Positions 22,573 to 33,606 of a stretch of 64,000 bases of DNA are shown here, piece by piece. Source of the DNA: Erodium maritimum (lineage: Eukaryota > Streptophyta > Magnoliopsida > Geraniales > Geraniaceae); the NCBI GenBank assembly GCA_963921825.1, contig OY997588.1, positions 125,147,203 through 125,211,202 on the forward strand. Reading direction: 5' to 3'. The position numbers and the translations under genes are program-made. The notes under the pieces are model-generated. The model searched no databases and had not been told where the DNA came from. It saw only the letters and a program-made list of their open reading frames with translations. The first letter of the stretch is position 1, and each line of letters begins with the position of its first letter.

Positions 22573-22915
22573 TTTTTATTAGTAAATGCAAAATAAAAAA
22601 ATGAAACGGTAACGAGATCAAGATGCATTAATGCAAATATGGGTTACAAAAGGACCGAGGTCCTGGGCTCCAGAATATAGTCCGAGTCCCCCTCAGTGTA
22701 CCCGGCGCTCTTGGACCCGTAGAAATATTCTGCTTAGCCTTCACAAACACACAACTAATTGAGATCCGGTCGTAACTGGACAGGGCTTCGTGGATTTGGT
22801 ATGCATCATGATAGAAACAGATGGAGAAGGAGGAGGAATGGCTAGTTGAGGCCAAGAAGAAGAAGGAGGTGAGGAGAGGGACTAGTTTTCTAAACCCTAG
22901 TAGAGCTCTATTCGA
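22573..22915 (-). mobile_element. Short internally deleted non-LTR fragment
   Basis: The minus strand ends ACTAAT with a run of A (poly-T at 22,571-22,578 on plus) and has a 5'-UTR-like start with CTAGGGTTTAGAAAAC at about 22,890-22,908. It is only ~340 bp between these marks. No target duplication was identified. Confidence 0.4.
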
Positions 22916-22969
22916 GCGATATCACAATTTTCCATTAACAACAATTTAATTTCATAATGCAAATTTAAA

Positions 22970-24660
22970 TTAAAACTTCTCAAAAGGTAAAAGAGGAATA
23001 CAAGCTGGTCTAGCTAGCGACGAAAGTACAACCATGTACAAACTCGAGCGCTAGTACGACAACACAACATCATGTGAATCCCAACAAGGGGGGTATACAA
23101 TGAACAATGAAAAAGGTATAAATACCCAAATTTTACAACCATTAAGAGCAAAGAAGCTAGCTAGGTGAAAGAAAAAGGTCTAGAACCCTTTTTTCTTACT
23201 ATGAAGCACAAAAAAAGATCTGATATCCAGATTTTACTAACATGAAACCTAAAGATATAGAGACAACAACTTGTGAAGCATGCGAACGACCACTCACCGA
23301 AACCTCAATCATTCGCAACAAACTACCCAGAGAACTCTCTGTTGCGTCAAAAGCCCATATGCCAGCACCTAACACTGCTCAACACCTACTAAAGGTTCCT
23401 AATCAAAGCCAACACCAACGGTCAACCCAAGACGGAGAGTCGGAACTAAAAACCCTCAAATCGTTGACGGATAACGGGATAGAGAGCTTAAGCCCCGAGC
23501 TCAACGAGCCGCCTAGACTATGAAACAGACAGGAGAGAACCTAACACTTCTATAGTAACCCAAATGACGACCCTCCAATCACTGTTCGGTTATCCGAGTT
23601 AACCCGCTAGAAGTCAACACAATCCAACGATCCAAACGGAGAGTTAGACTCATTCACTTCCAACCCTTTACCGATTAAGGAAGGAAGATCAATAAGACTA
23701 AGAAAGGAGGGACTCCAAGAAAGGAAAAAACAAAATTGGAGGCAACGGTAACGAAATCTTTGCAAGCCAACAAACAAGTCTTCAAAAACCCTACCCTAGC
23801 CAAGCTTCAACACCACAATAAGAACACCACCACCCAACCAAAGAAACCAAACACAAATAGAAGGAGTCGAAAAACGAGAAGAAAAATGGAACCTGCCCAA
23901 AGCAATGCATCGACCGAGGAAGACCTACCCAGAAGACCCGAACCGGCCCAGACTAATACCTAAACCAGCCAATGACCTGAACTGCCCATGAACTGAACAT
24001 GGCCATGACCCCCACCTGCCCACGACCTGAACCTAACCACAACACGCACCTTCTCACGACCCGAACCAAACAGATCCAGAATGAGAATGGAGACAGAACG
24101 AGAGCAAAGTTGGCTAACCACCTGAAACCAACGAGATCCACGCCGATCTGAATCACCACAAACGGCTTCCCACGCCCAGATCTTCGAAAGTCCCTTAAAT
24201 GACTAGAGGCCGCCGCAGTCAATGAGCCAAAGGCACCGGAGACACCCTTGTAAGAGCTAGAAGGCCAGGAGATAAGAGCAACGCCGACCAGCCAACCATC
24301 TGAAACCAGACATGATCCACGCCTATTTGAATCACCAGAAACGGCTTCTCACAGCCAGATATTCGAAAGTCCCTTAAATGGTTAAAGGTCGCCACAGCGG
24401 AGATGAGGATATGCACACCACCGGAGTCAAAGAGCGATCAAAGACGAGCTCCACGCCGGCCAAGGCCGAATATGTCGCAGGAGGCACGGATCTGAAGAAC
24501 CGAGGAGACCAATGGAGCGAGGAAAGGAGGTTAGAAAAGGAGAGAAGAGAGAAGAAGGGGAGATGGACACCACCGGTGATGTCTATGGTCGGAGACGTCC
24601 ATGGGATCGTGACGGTGAAGTGAAGTAGAAAGGGCGGCGGTTGCTAGGTCAAAAAATGTG
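22970..24660 (-). mobile_element. Decayed GC-rich non-LTR-like region
   Basis: The minus strand resembles the untranslated/ORF1-like GC-rich part of plant non-LTR elements, but no domain can be read and no ends are certain. It includes a direct repeat at 24.12-24.43 kb. The assignment rests on composition and similarity of style to the better-defined elements nearby, so it is tentative. Confidence 0.3.
24117..24425. repeat. Two-copy direct repeat
   Basis: Blocks starting CTGAAACCAACGAGATCCACGC (24,122) and CTGAAACCAGACATGATCCACGC (24,299), both continuing ATTCGAAAGTCCCTTAAATG, are diverged copies about 178 bp apart. Confidence 0.75.
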
Positions 24661-25385
24661 GGGTCGAAATGAGAGAGAAAAAGGACTTTTTACTTGACTT
24701 CAATTTCTATTTTTAATAAAATATGGGTCTTTTAATGTTATTTTTAGTTTGTTAAAGAAAACATGTTTTAACCAGAACAAATACCAAGTGTTGTGCAAAT
24801 GTCAACTTGAATAGAAAGCATCAAAACATAATTCTTTTTTTATTTATACAAAAAGATATTGTATTGAAGGAGTGCATATTCTTAGAACAGTCATAGTGGA
24901 TGCAAATTGAAATGTCGAATTGGTGAGTCAAATATAGGGTAGGATTCAGCAAGTCTTACGGTGGAGGTCTGATTTGGTGGGTCGAATCTGGTCAAAACCA
25001 ATATATGGCAGTAGAAGAATGGTTGAGAGAAGAGAGAGGTTGAGGGAGGACATACAGAATACAGAGGGAGTCGACGTCGACGGAATTGTCGCCTCTGAAG
25101 AGAGAGAATCCCCAAGAGAGAGAAAGGCGTAAGCAAATCATCACTTTTTTTCATTTTTTTTTCTCCTCCTTCGGCGCTTCCTTTGATCCCACTATGGTTA
25201 CTCATAATCAACACATACTGCAATCTTATTATGTAACTCCCCTTATGCCTTTCTTTTCTATATGTATTTTTGTAACTCCTTATTTGTAATTCTAGTAATT
25301 CTTTAAAAAAAAAATTGAAGTACTTAATGCTTGAATATAAAACTATAATAATTTTAATTGAAAATAAAGCTAACAAGTCTCAATT
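24661..25385. other. AT-rich intergenic, no gene supported
   Basis: A minus-strand open frame over 24,891-25,376 gives a low-complexity, family-less protein and is treated as chance. Nothing else is recognised. Confidence 0.4.
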
Positions 25386-28300
25386 ATTACTTTCAAAACT
25401 TTAAACAACCTCGCGAGTCGCAGATCGGTAAAAACAACGGTAAATAATTCATCAATTAACGGTACGTCTCTAGACACTAGCCTGAATCCCCGTCAGCTCC
25501 CTAACTCCGAGAATTCTGCTAGTACACAACCTACTCGACACCTGAAACACAACAGGGTAAGGGGGTGAGCTTACGCTCAGTAGAAAAAGTAGTTGAGGAT
25601 CTGAAACACAGTTCATCACCACGGGTAACCGTCCAATTAGGGCATACTAGAAAAGCACAACTATTAAAGTCGAAATTAAAGCAATTACTCCAAGACAACA
25701 CTTAGACTTCCATCAGGCACAACCCGTAACACAAACTCACAACGAACCAAACTCACTCCACTTTCCACAACTAGCTCTTGACACCCTTCACCTAACAATT
25801 CTCATTGAATAACACCTAGGTTATCTCACAACCGACCACACGTGCGAACTCGCACTGCAACACAGAAATTAGGTACAACCATCTCGAGTCACCAAACACT
25901 CTCACAGGACCAAGGTCACCCTTAATCCAAGGCACAAAGCTAGACAGCCCGCCCGGCTCACACAACAGACAAAGCACAAAGCCCAAGAACACACTTCCCC
26001 GTTACTGCCCATTTCCACAACCTTAAACGTGCTTACACAAATGCACACAGCAATTCAATGAGAATAAAGCACACAACAATTCAATGAGAATAAAACACAC
26101 AGCAAGACACACACAGATGTCGTCTAACGTCATAAACCATACCACCGGATGCACACAACCACTTATATCGTACTGGACCACACAGCATCAGTCCCGATAT
26201 CTTCCTCCACACACAGACGAAGGGTAACATCCTCGATCGGAAATCCCTCAGTCCGATGTCTTCCTCCGCACACAGACGAAGGGCACTACTCAACATATGT
26301 ACCGAACTGGTCATATCTTCCTCCTCACACAGACGAAGGGTAACATCCTTGACCGGAAATCCCTCAGTCCGATGTCTTCCTCCTCACACAGACGAAGGGT
26401 AACATCCTCGACTGGAAATCCCTCAGTCCGATGTCTTCCTCCACACACAGACGAAGGGTACTACTCACAACACGTACATGACTGATACACTTCGGTCAAC
26501 ACCATCCCGGACTACGAGTCTTCAGGTACTGATCACGCTCTCCTTGGCCTCGATCCACTTCACCGGAACTATCCCTCGGTGTAAGTCCACTCTGGCTACG
26601 TCGTCTCTTGAACACGCAATCAAGGTTTAACACACATCACAATCCACTGATGGTCTCGGTATACCAACCGGACCATCTTAACGTAGCACACAGCCGGTCT
26701 ATCACTCACCCGGTTATATCACAACCAAATATTCACATCATCAAACATGGCACAATTTCTCATACACAGTCACAACATGCGACACCGAGTATACTCTTAT
26801 TAGACTCTTAAACACTCATAATCGTCACGTACTTACCATCACTTACCGACACCACGCTCAACGAGGTAATCCCACCGATTTAACCGGCATCCAATCCCCA
26901 ACCTTCCCACAGTTCAACATAACGTATAACAAGAAACAACCACTCAAATCGTCAACATGTATCGCTAGTTCAATTCTATTCGTTTTCGTTTTCGTTATTT
27001 AATATCCATTCAAACAACACATAGCACCAAGCAGATACACACAACAAACAACCCTACGGGCACGACATGGCCCGAATCTACCAGCACGGCAATTCCCAAG
27101 ACAGAAAACGTAAATGTTCACAGTTTATACGTCTACGCCAGTTGTTCACATCCTACATGCCAAACTATGATCTTTCCGGTTTTATTATTAAACCCTAATC
27201 ATGCACGCTAGTAACTTTCCGTAATTAAAGCGGTATCCGCTACTTTCCATACCTCAAGACGATAAAACAGCTGCGTCTCCTAGCTGCTGACGTCCGGGCC
27301 AACTCCGTCTTCTAGGGCGAAGTCCACGTCTAGGTTTAACTCCGGTCTTCTCGGGCGAAACCCAAGCCTGGGTTTAACAGGTAAAAAGTCCACTCAGTTC
27401 CGGTATGTCCAAAGTCCTTGGAAGGTCCAAAACGTCTATTAAACAACCAATTTTAAGTCAAAATATTAATTAAGTAAATCTGCTCGACCCGGATCCGCGA
27501 ACCAGACCCGGATCGACCCGGTTCAGAATCCAGACCCGGTTCAGAATCCAGACCCGGACCCGGTCCAAGCCCGAGTCCAGAACCCGTCTGGTGTTGGGCC
27601 TGGCCCAAAGTCCTTCTGATTCCTGGCCGTGTCCAGATCGCCCTGGCCCAACTCCTCCAAGCCCACACCTTGTCCCATGGCCCGTCTGGCCCAACTGTCC
27701 CTCGGCCCAAACCTCGTCCAGCCTCGTCCTCGACCCCGATATGCTCCGGTGAGTCAGGGTTCTCCGGCCGCCATGCACAGCGCCGGAGAGGCTCGAACAG
27801 GGAGGGAAAGGGCGGAGATGGACGCCAGGCTCCTGGCGACACATGGGAGTGGTGGCGCTGACTCAGGCATGATCCAAAACTCGTCCTCGTCTCAGATCTG
27901 ACAAGTTCGAGGTCGCCGACAAGGGTTCCGACCTCACTCGCTCGATTCGAGCTCGGAAGGGACGCTCTCCGGCACGGTGAGGTCAAAGAGGAAGGAGAAG
28001 CCGACGAGGAACGGTCCGGACCTACGGTTTCTCGTCGCTGGCGTCGAGACTCGTCCGAGAACTCGAACGCCGAGAGATCTCTCCGGCGATTTCTTCTCGC
28101 TTTCAAGCGTGGTGGTTTGCTCATCTCACGGGGATGAGGTGGGAGGCGGAGATGAAGCTGCGGCTGTGAGAGTGAGGGGGGAGAAGGTGGATCGAGAAAG
28201 GGAGAGAGCTCGGGAGGAACGAGAGAGAGAGAGAGAGAGGATGGCGTGTTCTCTTGGGATGCGTGCGGGGCGTCTTAAGAAGAGTGATGAACAGGAATTA

Positions 28301-28495
28301 GGGTTTGGACTTGGGCTCGTCTCCTGGGCCTGAGTGCGCGCGAACTGGGCCCAAGTCCGGCCCAGTTCCGGTTCAGCCCAAATATCCCTTTTCCTTTTTT
28401 TTTATTTTTCTTTTAAACAAAACCACTTGTTTCACTTTCCTAACCCAACGTTTCAGTTTGCACAACAGTACCCTTTTAAAAAGGCGGGCTTTACA
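25386..28495 (-). mobile_element. Truncated gypsy LTR, ~3.1 kb, same family as the 18.2-kb solo LTR
   Basis: On the minus strand it starts TGTAAAGCCCGCC at 28,495 and reads toward 25.4 kb, where the expected GGGGCGTGACA end is missing. The hallmark GTGAGCTTACGCTCAG (25,565-25,580) and the GTACGTCTCT...CAGCTCCCTAACTCCGAGA block match the other family LTRs. It includes a five-copy tandem array (26.2-26.46 kb), and GC-rich sequence with GAGAGAGA at 28.2 kb. No target duplication is seen, consistent with truncation at the left. The long frames inside it are not genes. Confidence 0.75.
26185..26465. repeat. Tandem array in the gypsy LTR (CACACAGACGAAGGG units)
   Basis: Five units of about 57-66 bp carrying CTTCCTCCNNACACAGACGAAGGG, most followed by AACATCCTCGACCGGAAATCCCTCAGTCCGATGT-like sequence. 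It is not CRISPR: there are no unique spacers, and it lies inside an LTR. Confidence 0.85.
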
Positions 28496-29095
28496 TCCCA
28501 GCACCGGTAGTCCTAGGTCTGTGGGTATAGTCTGTAGTCAGACCCTCCCACCCCCGTCGGGTCTTCTCATTCTACCGAAGGAGGCCCTAACACCTCCTCC
28601 GTCTGTGGATGCTTGAGACGATCCGTCTCCCTCGAATATTCACCTGCGATTTCCCGTCGGCTACCTATCCCCCTAGGGTTCTATCTGTCGAGATGACCCG
28701 GTTCCATCGTGAGCTCACCTTCATCCGGCAGAGGTTGTGGCCGAGACGGAGGGATCTGCCTATCCTTCGAGTCTGCACCGATCCCTGTGGTGTGATTGGT
28801 TTGGATCTCAATTACCGGATTGGGAGGGTACGGACCGGTGTCGGAAGGATGACAGCCATAGGATGAAAAAAGGTTTCCAGATCCGACATAAAAACCGATG
28901 GGGGGAGGTTCTTTTCCAGCAAACCGGTGGAGGAGGGTAGGGGCAATGATCAATAGAGGATGACGTCGAGGTGTGGGTAGCGTGAAGCTCCTGCATGAGA
29001 TCGAGGCCGGTTGTGGTGTCGCCGCCGGCGACAAGGTCAACCCTTTTAGGGTTCAAGCAATAACCCTATTAGGGTTCTCCGAGAGCTTTTTATGA
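28496..29095 (-). mobile_element. GC-rich non-LTR 5'-UTR-like fragment
   Basis: The minus strand begins near 29,090 with AAAAAGCTCTCGGAGAACCCTAATAGGGTT and stays GC-rich up to the LTR boundary. No domain is readable. It may be the 5' part of a non-LTR element cut by the LTR at 28,495. Confidence 0.35.
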
Positions 29096-29315
29096 TCCTA
29101 TCTTTTATTTCATAAAGTAGGATGAAGAGAAGAGTCACATGCGAGGAGAGAGGCTTTGGTGTGGGTGGAGATTGAAGGAAGCGCAATCGACTTCAATGGT
29201 GGTTGGGGGAGGGAGGCGGCTGCGCATAGAGAAACCTTGCGCTATAATTATATTCATTTAAATGTGCTTCTAAAGTACATTTGGTTCTTGTCTTGTTGTT
29301 GTGTATGACCTTATA

Positions 29316-29555
29316 GGTTCATACAACATTAGTAATGGGGGACGAAATCCTCATTTTGTTCACATGTCACAATTGGCATCTTGCAAGACATTATGACTAT
29401 CCAAAGTTATATGAAGATCGTTAATCTAATTTAATAAGGTTCATACAACATTAGTAATGGGGGACGAAATCCTCATTTTTTTCACATCTCACAATTGGCA
29501 TCTTGCAAGGCATTGTGACTATCCAAAGTTATATGAAGATCGATAATCTGATTTA
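29316..29555. repeat. 122-bp tandem duplication
   Basis: Two adjacent near-identical copies begin GGTTCATACAACATTAG at 29,316 and 29,438 and extend through CCAAAGTTATATGAAGATCG. A few substitutions separate them. The next 200 bp is AT-rich and has no gene. Confidence 0.9.
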
Positions 29556-29769
29556 TTATTTACCGTTAATATCTTAATCTTTTTTTCTGATATCACAACT
29601 TGGGTTTGCGATTCACTATTTAATGAATCGCGAACCGCGAGTTGCTCGCTATATGTACCCACATCGTCGCGATTTATGGTTTGCGATTCACTAAAACATA
29701 AACCTCAAATTAATTCGCTTAATAATTACAACTTTGAGGGTGCTTTTAGTCGTATTAACAAATGAAGTC

Positions 29770-31419
29770 GTTGAAAAAGAACGAGTGATGCAGCCCCTCT
29801 CCTTCCCTCAGTTTTGTTCCAGTTTGTTGTCCTCGTATGAGGTTTATTGTTAGATAATCTCCACTCTGACGACAACATCAAAGCAGAGACGGGATGATCG
29901 TGCTCGGAAGTCTCGACGATCTCATCATCCAAAGGGGCAGGACGGTCCTGCTCCGGCCACTCAGGTGGAGGCTCCTGTTGTGATTGTCGAGAAGCATTCT
30001 GTTGCAGCTTCAAGAAATATTGATGGGCTTGCTTTCGTGCCCAAGCACAGGAGACGACGGAAATCAAACCTTATAGAAGAGGAGATTTTCGTATGTAACG
30101 GACCCTATGGAACCACAACGGATTGGCTTCGACACACCTTCAGCCCGTTCGAAGAAATATCGACGGTGTCTGCGTTAAGCCGACCGAATCGCAACCACCA
30201 ATTGTATGGTTTCGTCCGTTTCGAAACGAAGGAGGCAGCTGCTCATGCCATGGCGAGTATGAATGGTTTCAAAGTAAACGGTTATTTTCTTTTCGTAGCT
30301 ATCGCTAGGCGCCGGAAGTCAAGCAGAAAACAGAGTGACGTCGGAGGCGGTGGCGAGGTGATCGACGGTGAGTTAACTGCGTCTGTTCCTTCGAATGGTA
30401 GCCCTTTACTGGCGGCACTTTCTTTCGAAAAGGACGCAAGCTCTGAAGCGATCTGGAGCTCCGGTGACGATGTCGCGTTTGCAGCGCCAAAACAGAGCAT
30501 GGATCAAGCACTTGTGAATGGGGTTCAAACGGTAAACCGGCCGTCTGAGATTGTGGGAAAGTCGCCGGAGGCTGTGGGACAATCGTCGGAGGCTGTGTCT
30601 TCGCCGTCTTCCTCCAACATGGCCGAGTTGCAGTCGCCGGTCTCTTTGTCCAGAGTGTTGACCGCGAGTCCTACGGAGAGATCTATGGGGGATCGAGTTT
30701 TAAATTCGAATCCCATTGATTTCGCTGCTCCTGATTTTAAGGAGCTGATTTCGTCCGTGATCGTCGGCCTTGAATGCTCGAACAAACTCAAGTCGGGCGA
30801 GGAAGAAGACCCGGATCTGACCCTCGACCCGGTCCCATCAGTTCCGACCCGCGACCCTGCTGACCCGGATCTTACCCACGACCCGATCCAGCCAAGTCCG
30901 ACCAGCGACCCAGCTGATCCGGTTCTAGATTCAACCCACCCGACTCCTGACCCAGATTTGGTTTCGGGCACAGGTGAGGTTGTTTCGGGAGTTAGTCCGT
31001 GGAAGGAGGTCTTACTCAAACCTAAACGGGTGAGCAGGCCTCCCAAACATTTTGCGGAGTTTTATACCATTCAGGGAAAATCACGGAATCGTTCTTTAGA
31101 ACGGGAAAGACTCGTTCGTCCCCCCGACATTGGGAAGCAGGTTGAACAAGGAAAACTTACAGTTCGTGAATTAGCTGCCAAGTCGAAGACTCGTCTTTGA
31201 TCGGGAGGCGAGATTGGCGGCTACCGTTTTCTGTTTTCTGTTTTCCTTTGTCTGTTTTTCGTTTTTCCTATTTCGTTTTAGGTAAAGGCTAGGTCTTTTA
31301 ACTCCCCTAATGGAGTTCCTGTGTAATCGTTGACTTTTCTCCTGTATCTTCTTGATGCAGGCATTCCGGTTTCTTTCAGGAATCGGTCTTATTAATAAAT
31401 ATTCGAGCTTATAAAAAAA
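29770..31419 (+). mobile_element. ORF1-only LINE derivative, 1.65 kb
   Basis: Target duplications ACAAATGAAGTC flank it (29,758-29,769 and 31,420-31,431). The 3' end has a hairpin with ATTCC/GGAAT arms (31,363-31,383), TTAATAAATA, GCTTAT and a run of A, as in the LINE tails elsewhere in the window. The only coding region is an RRM protein; no endonuclease or reverse transcriptase sequence is present. It looks like a half-LINE that would need enzymes in trans. Confidence 0.8.
29854..31200 (+). CDS. RRM-containing LINE ORF1-like protein
   Basis: The open frame runs from just after a stop at 29,851-29,853 to TGA at 31,198-31,200, with no interruption. One RRM is clear: RNP2-like E-I-F-V-C-N-G-P and RNP1-like Y-G-F-V-R-F-E-T, then A-M-A-S-M-N-G-F and V-N-G-Y-F-L-F-V-A. 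A basic patch precedes it. The C-terminal half is low-complexity with D-P-D-L-T-x-D-P repeats and a basic tail. There is no in-frame ATG before the RRM: the first is inside it, and the frame around 29,965 begins with GTG. So the true start may be non-AUG, upstream and spliced, or lost. RRM proteins serve as the RNA-binding ORF1 of many plant L1 elements. A processed copy of a host RRM gene is the alternative, but the tail matches the LINE style. Confidence 0.65.
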   Translation: MISTLTTTSKQRRDDRARKSRRSHHPKGQDGPAPATQVEAPVVIVEKHSVAASRNIDGLAFVPKHRRRRKSNLIEEEIFVCNGPYGTTTDWLRHTFSPFEEISTVSALSRPNRNHQLYGFVRFETKEAAAHAMASMNGFKVNGYFLFVAIARRRKSSRKQSDVGGGGEVIDGELTASVPSNGSPLLAALSFEKDASSEAIWSSGDDVAFAAPKQSMDQALVNGVQTVNRPSEIVGKSPEAVGQSSEAVSSPSSSNMAELQSPVSLSRVLTASPTERSMGDRVLNSNPIDFAAPDFKELISSVIVGLECSNKLKSGEEEDPDLTLDPVPSVPTRDPADPDLTHDPIQPSPTSDPADPVLDSTHPTPDPDLVSGTGEVVSGVSPWKEVLLKPKRVSRPPKHFAEFYTIQGKSRNRSLERERLVRPPDIGKQVEQGKLTVRELAAKSKTRL

Positions 31420-31431
31420 ACAAATGAAGTC

Positions 31432-32345
31432 ATTTATAAGAGATATTTAAATGAGTCCCGAAGATGATTGATATTTCAGATCCCGTCAAAAAAAAAATAT
31501 GCCTCTTTTACTGATCCAGTATAGAGATTCCTCATTCATGGGTACCCCCAACACATAACATAGCTACAATTATTTCTAAATACAAGGTTTTTTTTTTTAC
31601 TAAAATGTGCAATTTTCATTAATCGAGATTTGCAATAACAAGTAAGTGCATCAGAGACTCTCTGACCTCGAAGAACAGACATAGAACAATTAAGTTCGTT
31701 ATTCTTTTAATAGCATAACCGTCCTTGACGGTATTGGATTGGGTGCCATAAAGGAAACGGCTGCTCAAGGTCTTGCCTAAACATTGCATGCACAGTAGAG
31801 TATGACCGAACCTGCTATCATCCAGTTCTAAACTATGGCGAAACTGACTACGACTGCTCAAGGTATTTCCTAAATGCTGCATACTCTAGAGAGTGCGACC
31901 GAACCTGCTGTCATCAGTTTCAGAGGGAGGCATAGCTCTTATCAAGGACCCCTCCCAGGGCCAATCCCTAGAGCGCTGAATTTCTTTCGTCATTGACCCT
32001 GCAAAGACGAAGTCAGATAAAATAAAAAGGACTCACCCGAATAGCCAGATCCATAATCGAGAGGGAGGTCGAGGAGGGTGCGGTGGTGGAGGCCAGGGAG
32101 GAGGCGGTGTTAGAGACGACGACGGCGGCTTCAGAGACAGCGGCGATGGCGGCTTCAAAGGGTGTGGTGGTGGAGGCCAAGGAGAAGGACGCGTCGGTGG
32201 CGGCATCAGCGAAAACCATCGGAGTTGTAGTAGGGGTGCCGAACAGAGTCGGGAGACACGTCGTTGGTGGCGGGAGGGAGCCAACGTCGCGGTGGCTAGA
32301 GACGGCTCGAAGGGAGCCCTAGTAGGAAAACCCTAATAGAGTTTT
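31432..32345 (-). mobile_element. Non-LTR fragment with poly-A, minus strand
   Basis: A poly-T run at 31,588-31,599 marks a minus-strand 3' end (TTTTAGT then A run). GC-rich sequence with a CTATTAGGGTTTTCC-type 5' region lies at 32,320-32,345. A short imperfect direct repeat (CTATCATCCAG / CTGTCATCAG with GCTCAAGGT) lies at 31,760-31,920. No domain and no sure target duplication were found. Confidence 0.4.
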
Positions 32346-33290
32346 CATGAAGAAACGCAAGGGAGTAATGATTTGTGAACTACATCCAAAAAGTACTGTT
32401 GTCGAAAGCAAATCTATAGAACATGAGTAGGAGGAGAGGAGCCATGGAAATAGCCATGACAATAGCCATGGCTGTCATGGTCTTAGGCAGCTAGGTCAGA
32501 GAGAGCTTCCTCAGTACGAGGTTAAGTTAAAAGTATTTTTAATAAAATACATATATTAAATATTATTTATATACATACGAGTATCGTATTGGGGAAGTCC
32601 GCGTGGCCGGATTACCCGATCCGTACAGCACAAAACCAGAAAGCCACTAGGCCTGGGTGGACTTGTGATGAGTTTAGGCCTCGAGGATTTTATGGGTCTA
32701 TCTTGGCCAATGAAGGGTGTTTTGGCGCAACACATACAACGGCGGGGGGTTCAAGGTACCCTCGCCTCGCGGAATGAGTGCGAGATGGTCCAAGGGGGGC
32801 AAGTCGGGTATAGCGCCCCCTTGGATGTAGGATCGCAGTGGTACCATCAAGATCTGACTCAATGTTCCCCTACCAGCTTAGGGGTCAGCAATCCCGCACT
32901 TTGGAGCTCTACTACTATCAGTCAAGGGAGGACGACGCACGCTGACATCCTAAAGGATACCCAGTCCACCACTATAAGAAGCTACAATGGGTCTGCTCGG
33001 CCGTTGCAACCCCGTTTGGAGCTGCTGCATCGGTGCTCTTTGGACGTTGTCGCAGTACTACCCCCGAACACCACAAGATCCTACAAGAGCAATTTCGTTT
33101 TATTTTCTGTCAGTATTTTCAATTTCCATACTGTTGTGTTTGCCAGGTGTAAACATTTTCCATTTATAATATTCCTCGTATTTACCAAAAAACAAAGTAT
33201 GATATGGCCGTATGGGTAAGAAATTAAGAATGATATGGCTGCCAAACCCGATTATCATATATTCCCTACTCGTTTCCATCAAATCGAAAG
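32346..33290. other. Unclassified; GC-rich block at 32,582-33,090
   Basis: A compact GC-rich block (CGTATTGGGGAAGTCCGCGTGG ... CCCGAACACCACAAGATCC) contains a TATAAG at about 32,973. It has no gene-like frame and no recognised family. It could be an LTR from an unrelated element, but no terminal repeats or target duplication were seen. The rest is AT-rich, and an ATAGCCATGG-type imperfect palindrome lies at 32,440-32,482. Confidence 0.35.
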
Positions 33291-33606
33291 CATTAAATCC
33301 CTGTAAGTTTTAATAGAACACATACAGTTATACAGGTACTAAATTTAAATAAAAGCATATTGAAAATGAAATTCAAACAGAAATAATTCAAGTACCATTT
33401 ATGTACACTGTCCACCTTGAGGAAATTTGGAGTTAAGAATCAAAAACAAAAAGTCATTATATTTCCAATCCCATAAACTGAAATTGAGCGCACAGAAAAT
33501 CACTGCCCTTTGCTATGCTGTGTACAGGCAAGATGATAACTATAATCTAATGTCCTCACATACGCCTACAGACAAACAGAGCCACCAAAATTCATCTTCC
33601 ATTCCT

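Noticed and set aside
24891..25376. 161-codon minus-strand frame
   Set aside because: It has no recognisable domain, low complexity and no splice context; it reads as chance in AT-rich DNA.
26185..26465. CRISPR-like spacing of CACACAGACGAAGGG repeats
   Set aside because: The repeats have no unique spacers (the intervening DNA repeats too), lie in a gypsy LTR, and the genome is a plant's.
27453..28124. Long minus-strand open frame of 223 codons in GC-rich DNA
   Set aside because: It lies in the gypsy LTR; the protein is R/S/P/G-rich with D-S-E-P-G-L repeats from CCGGACCCGG-type DNA repeats, and there is no domain.
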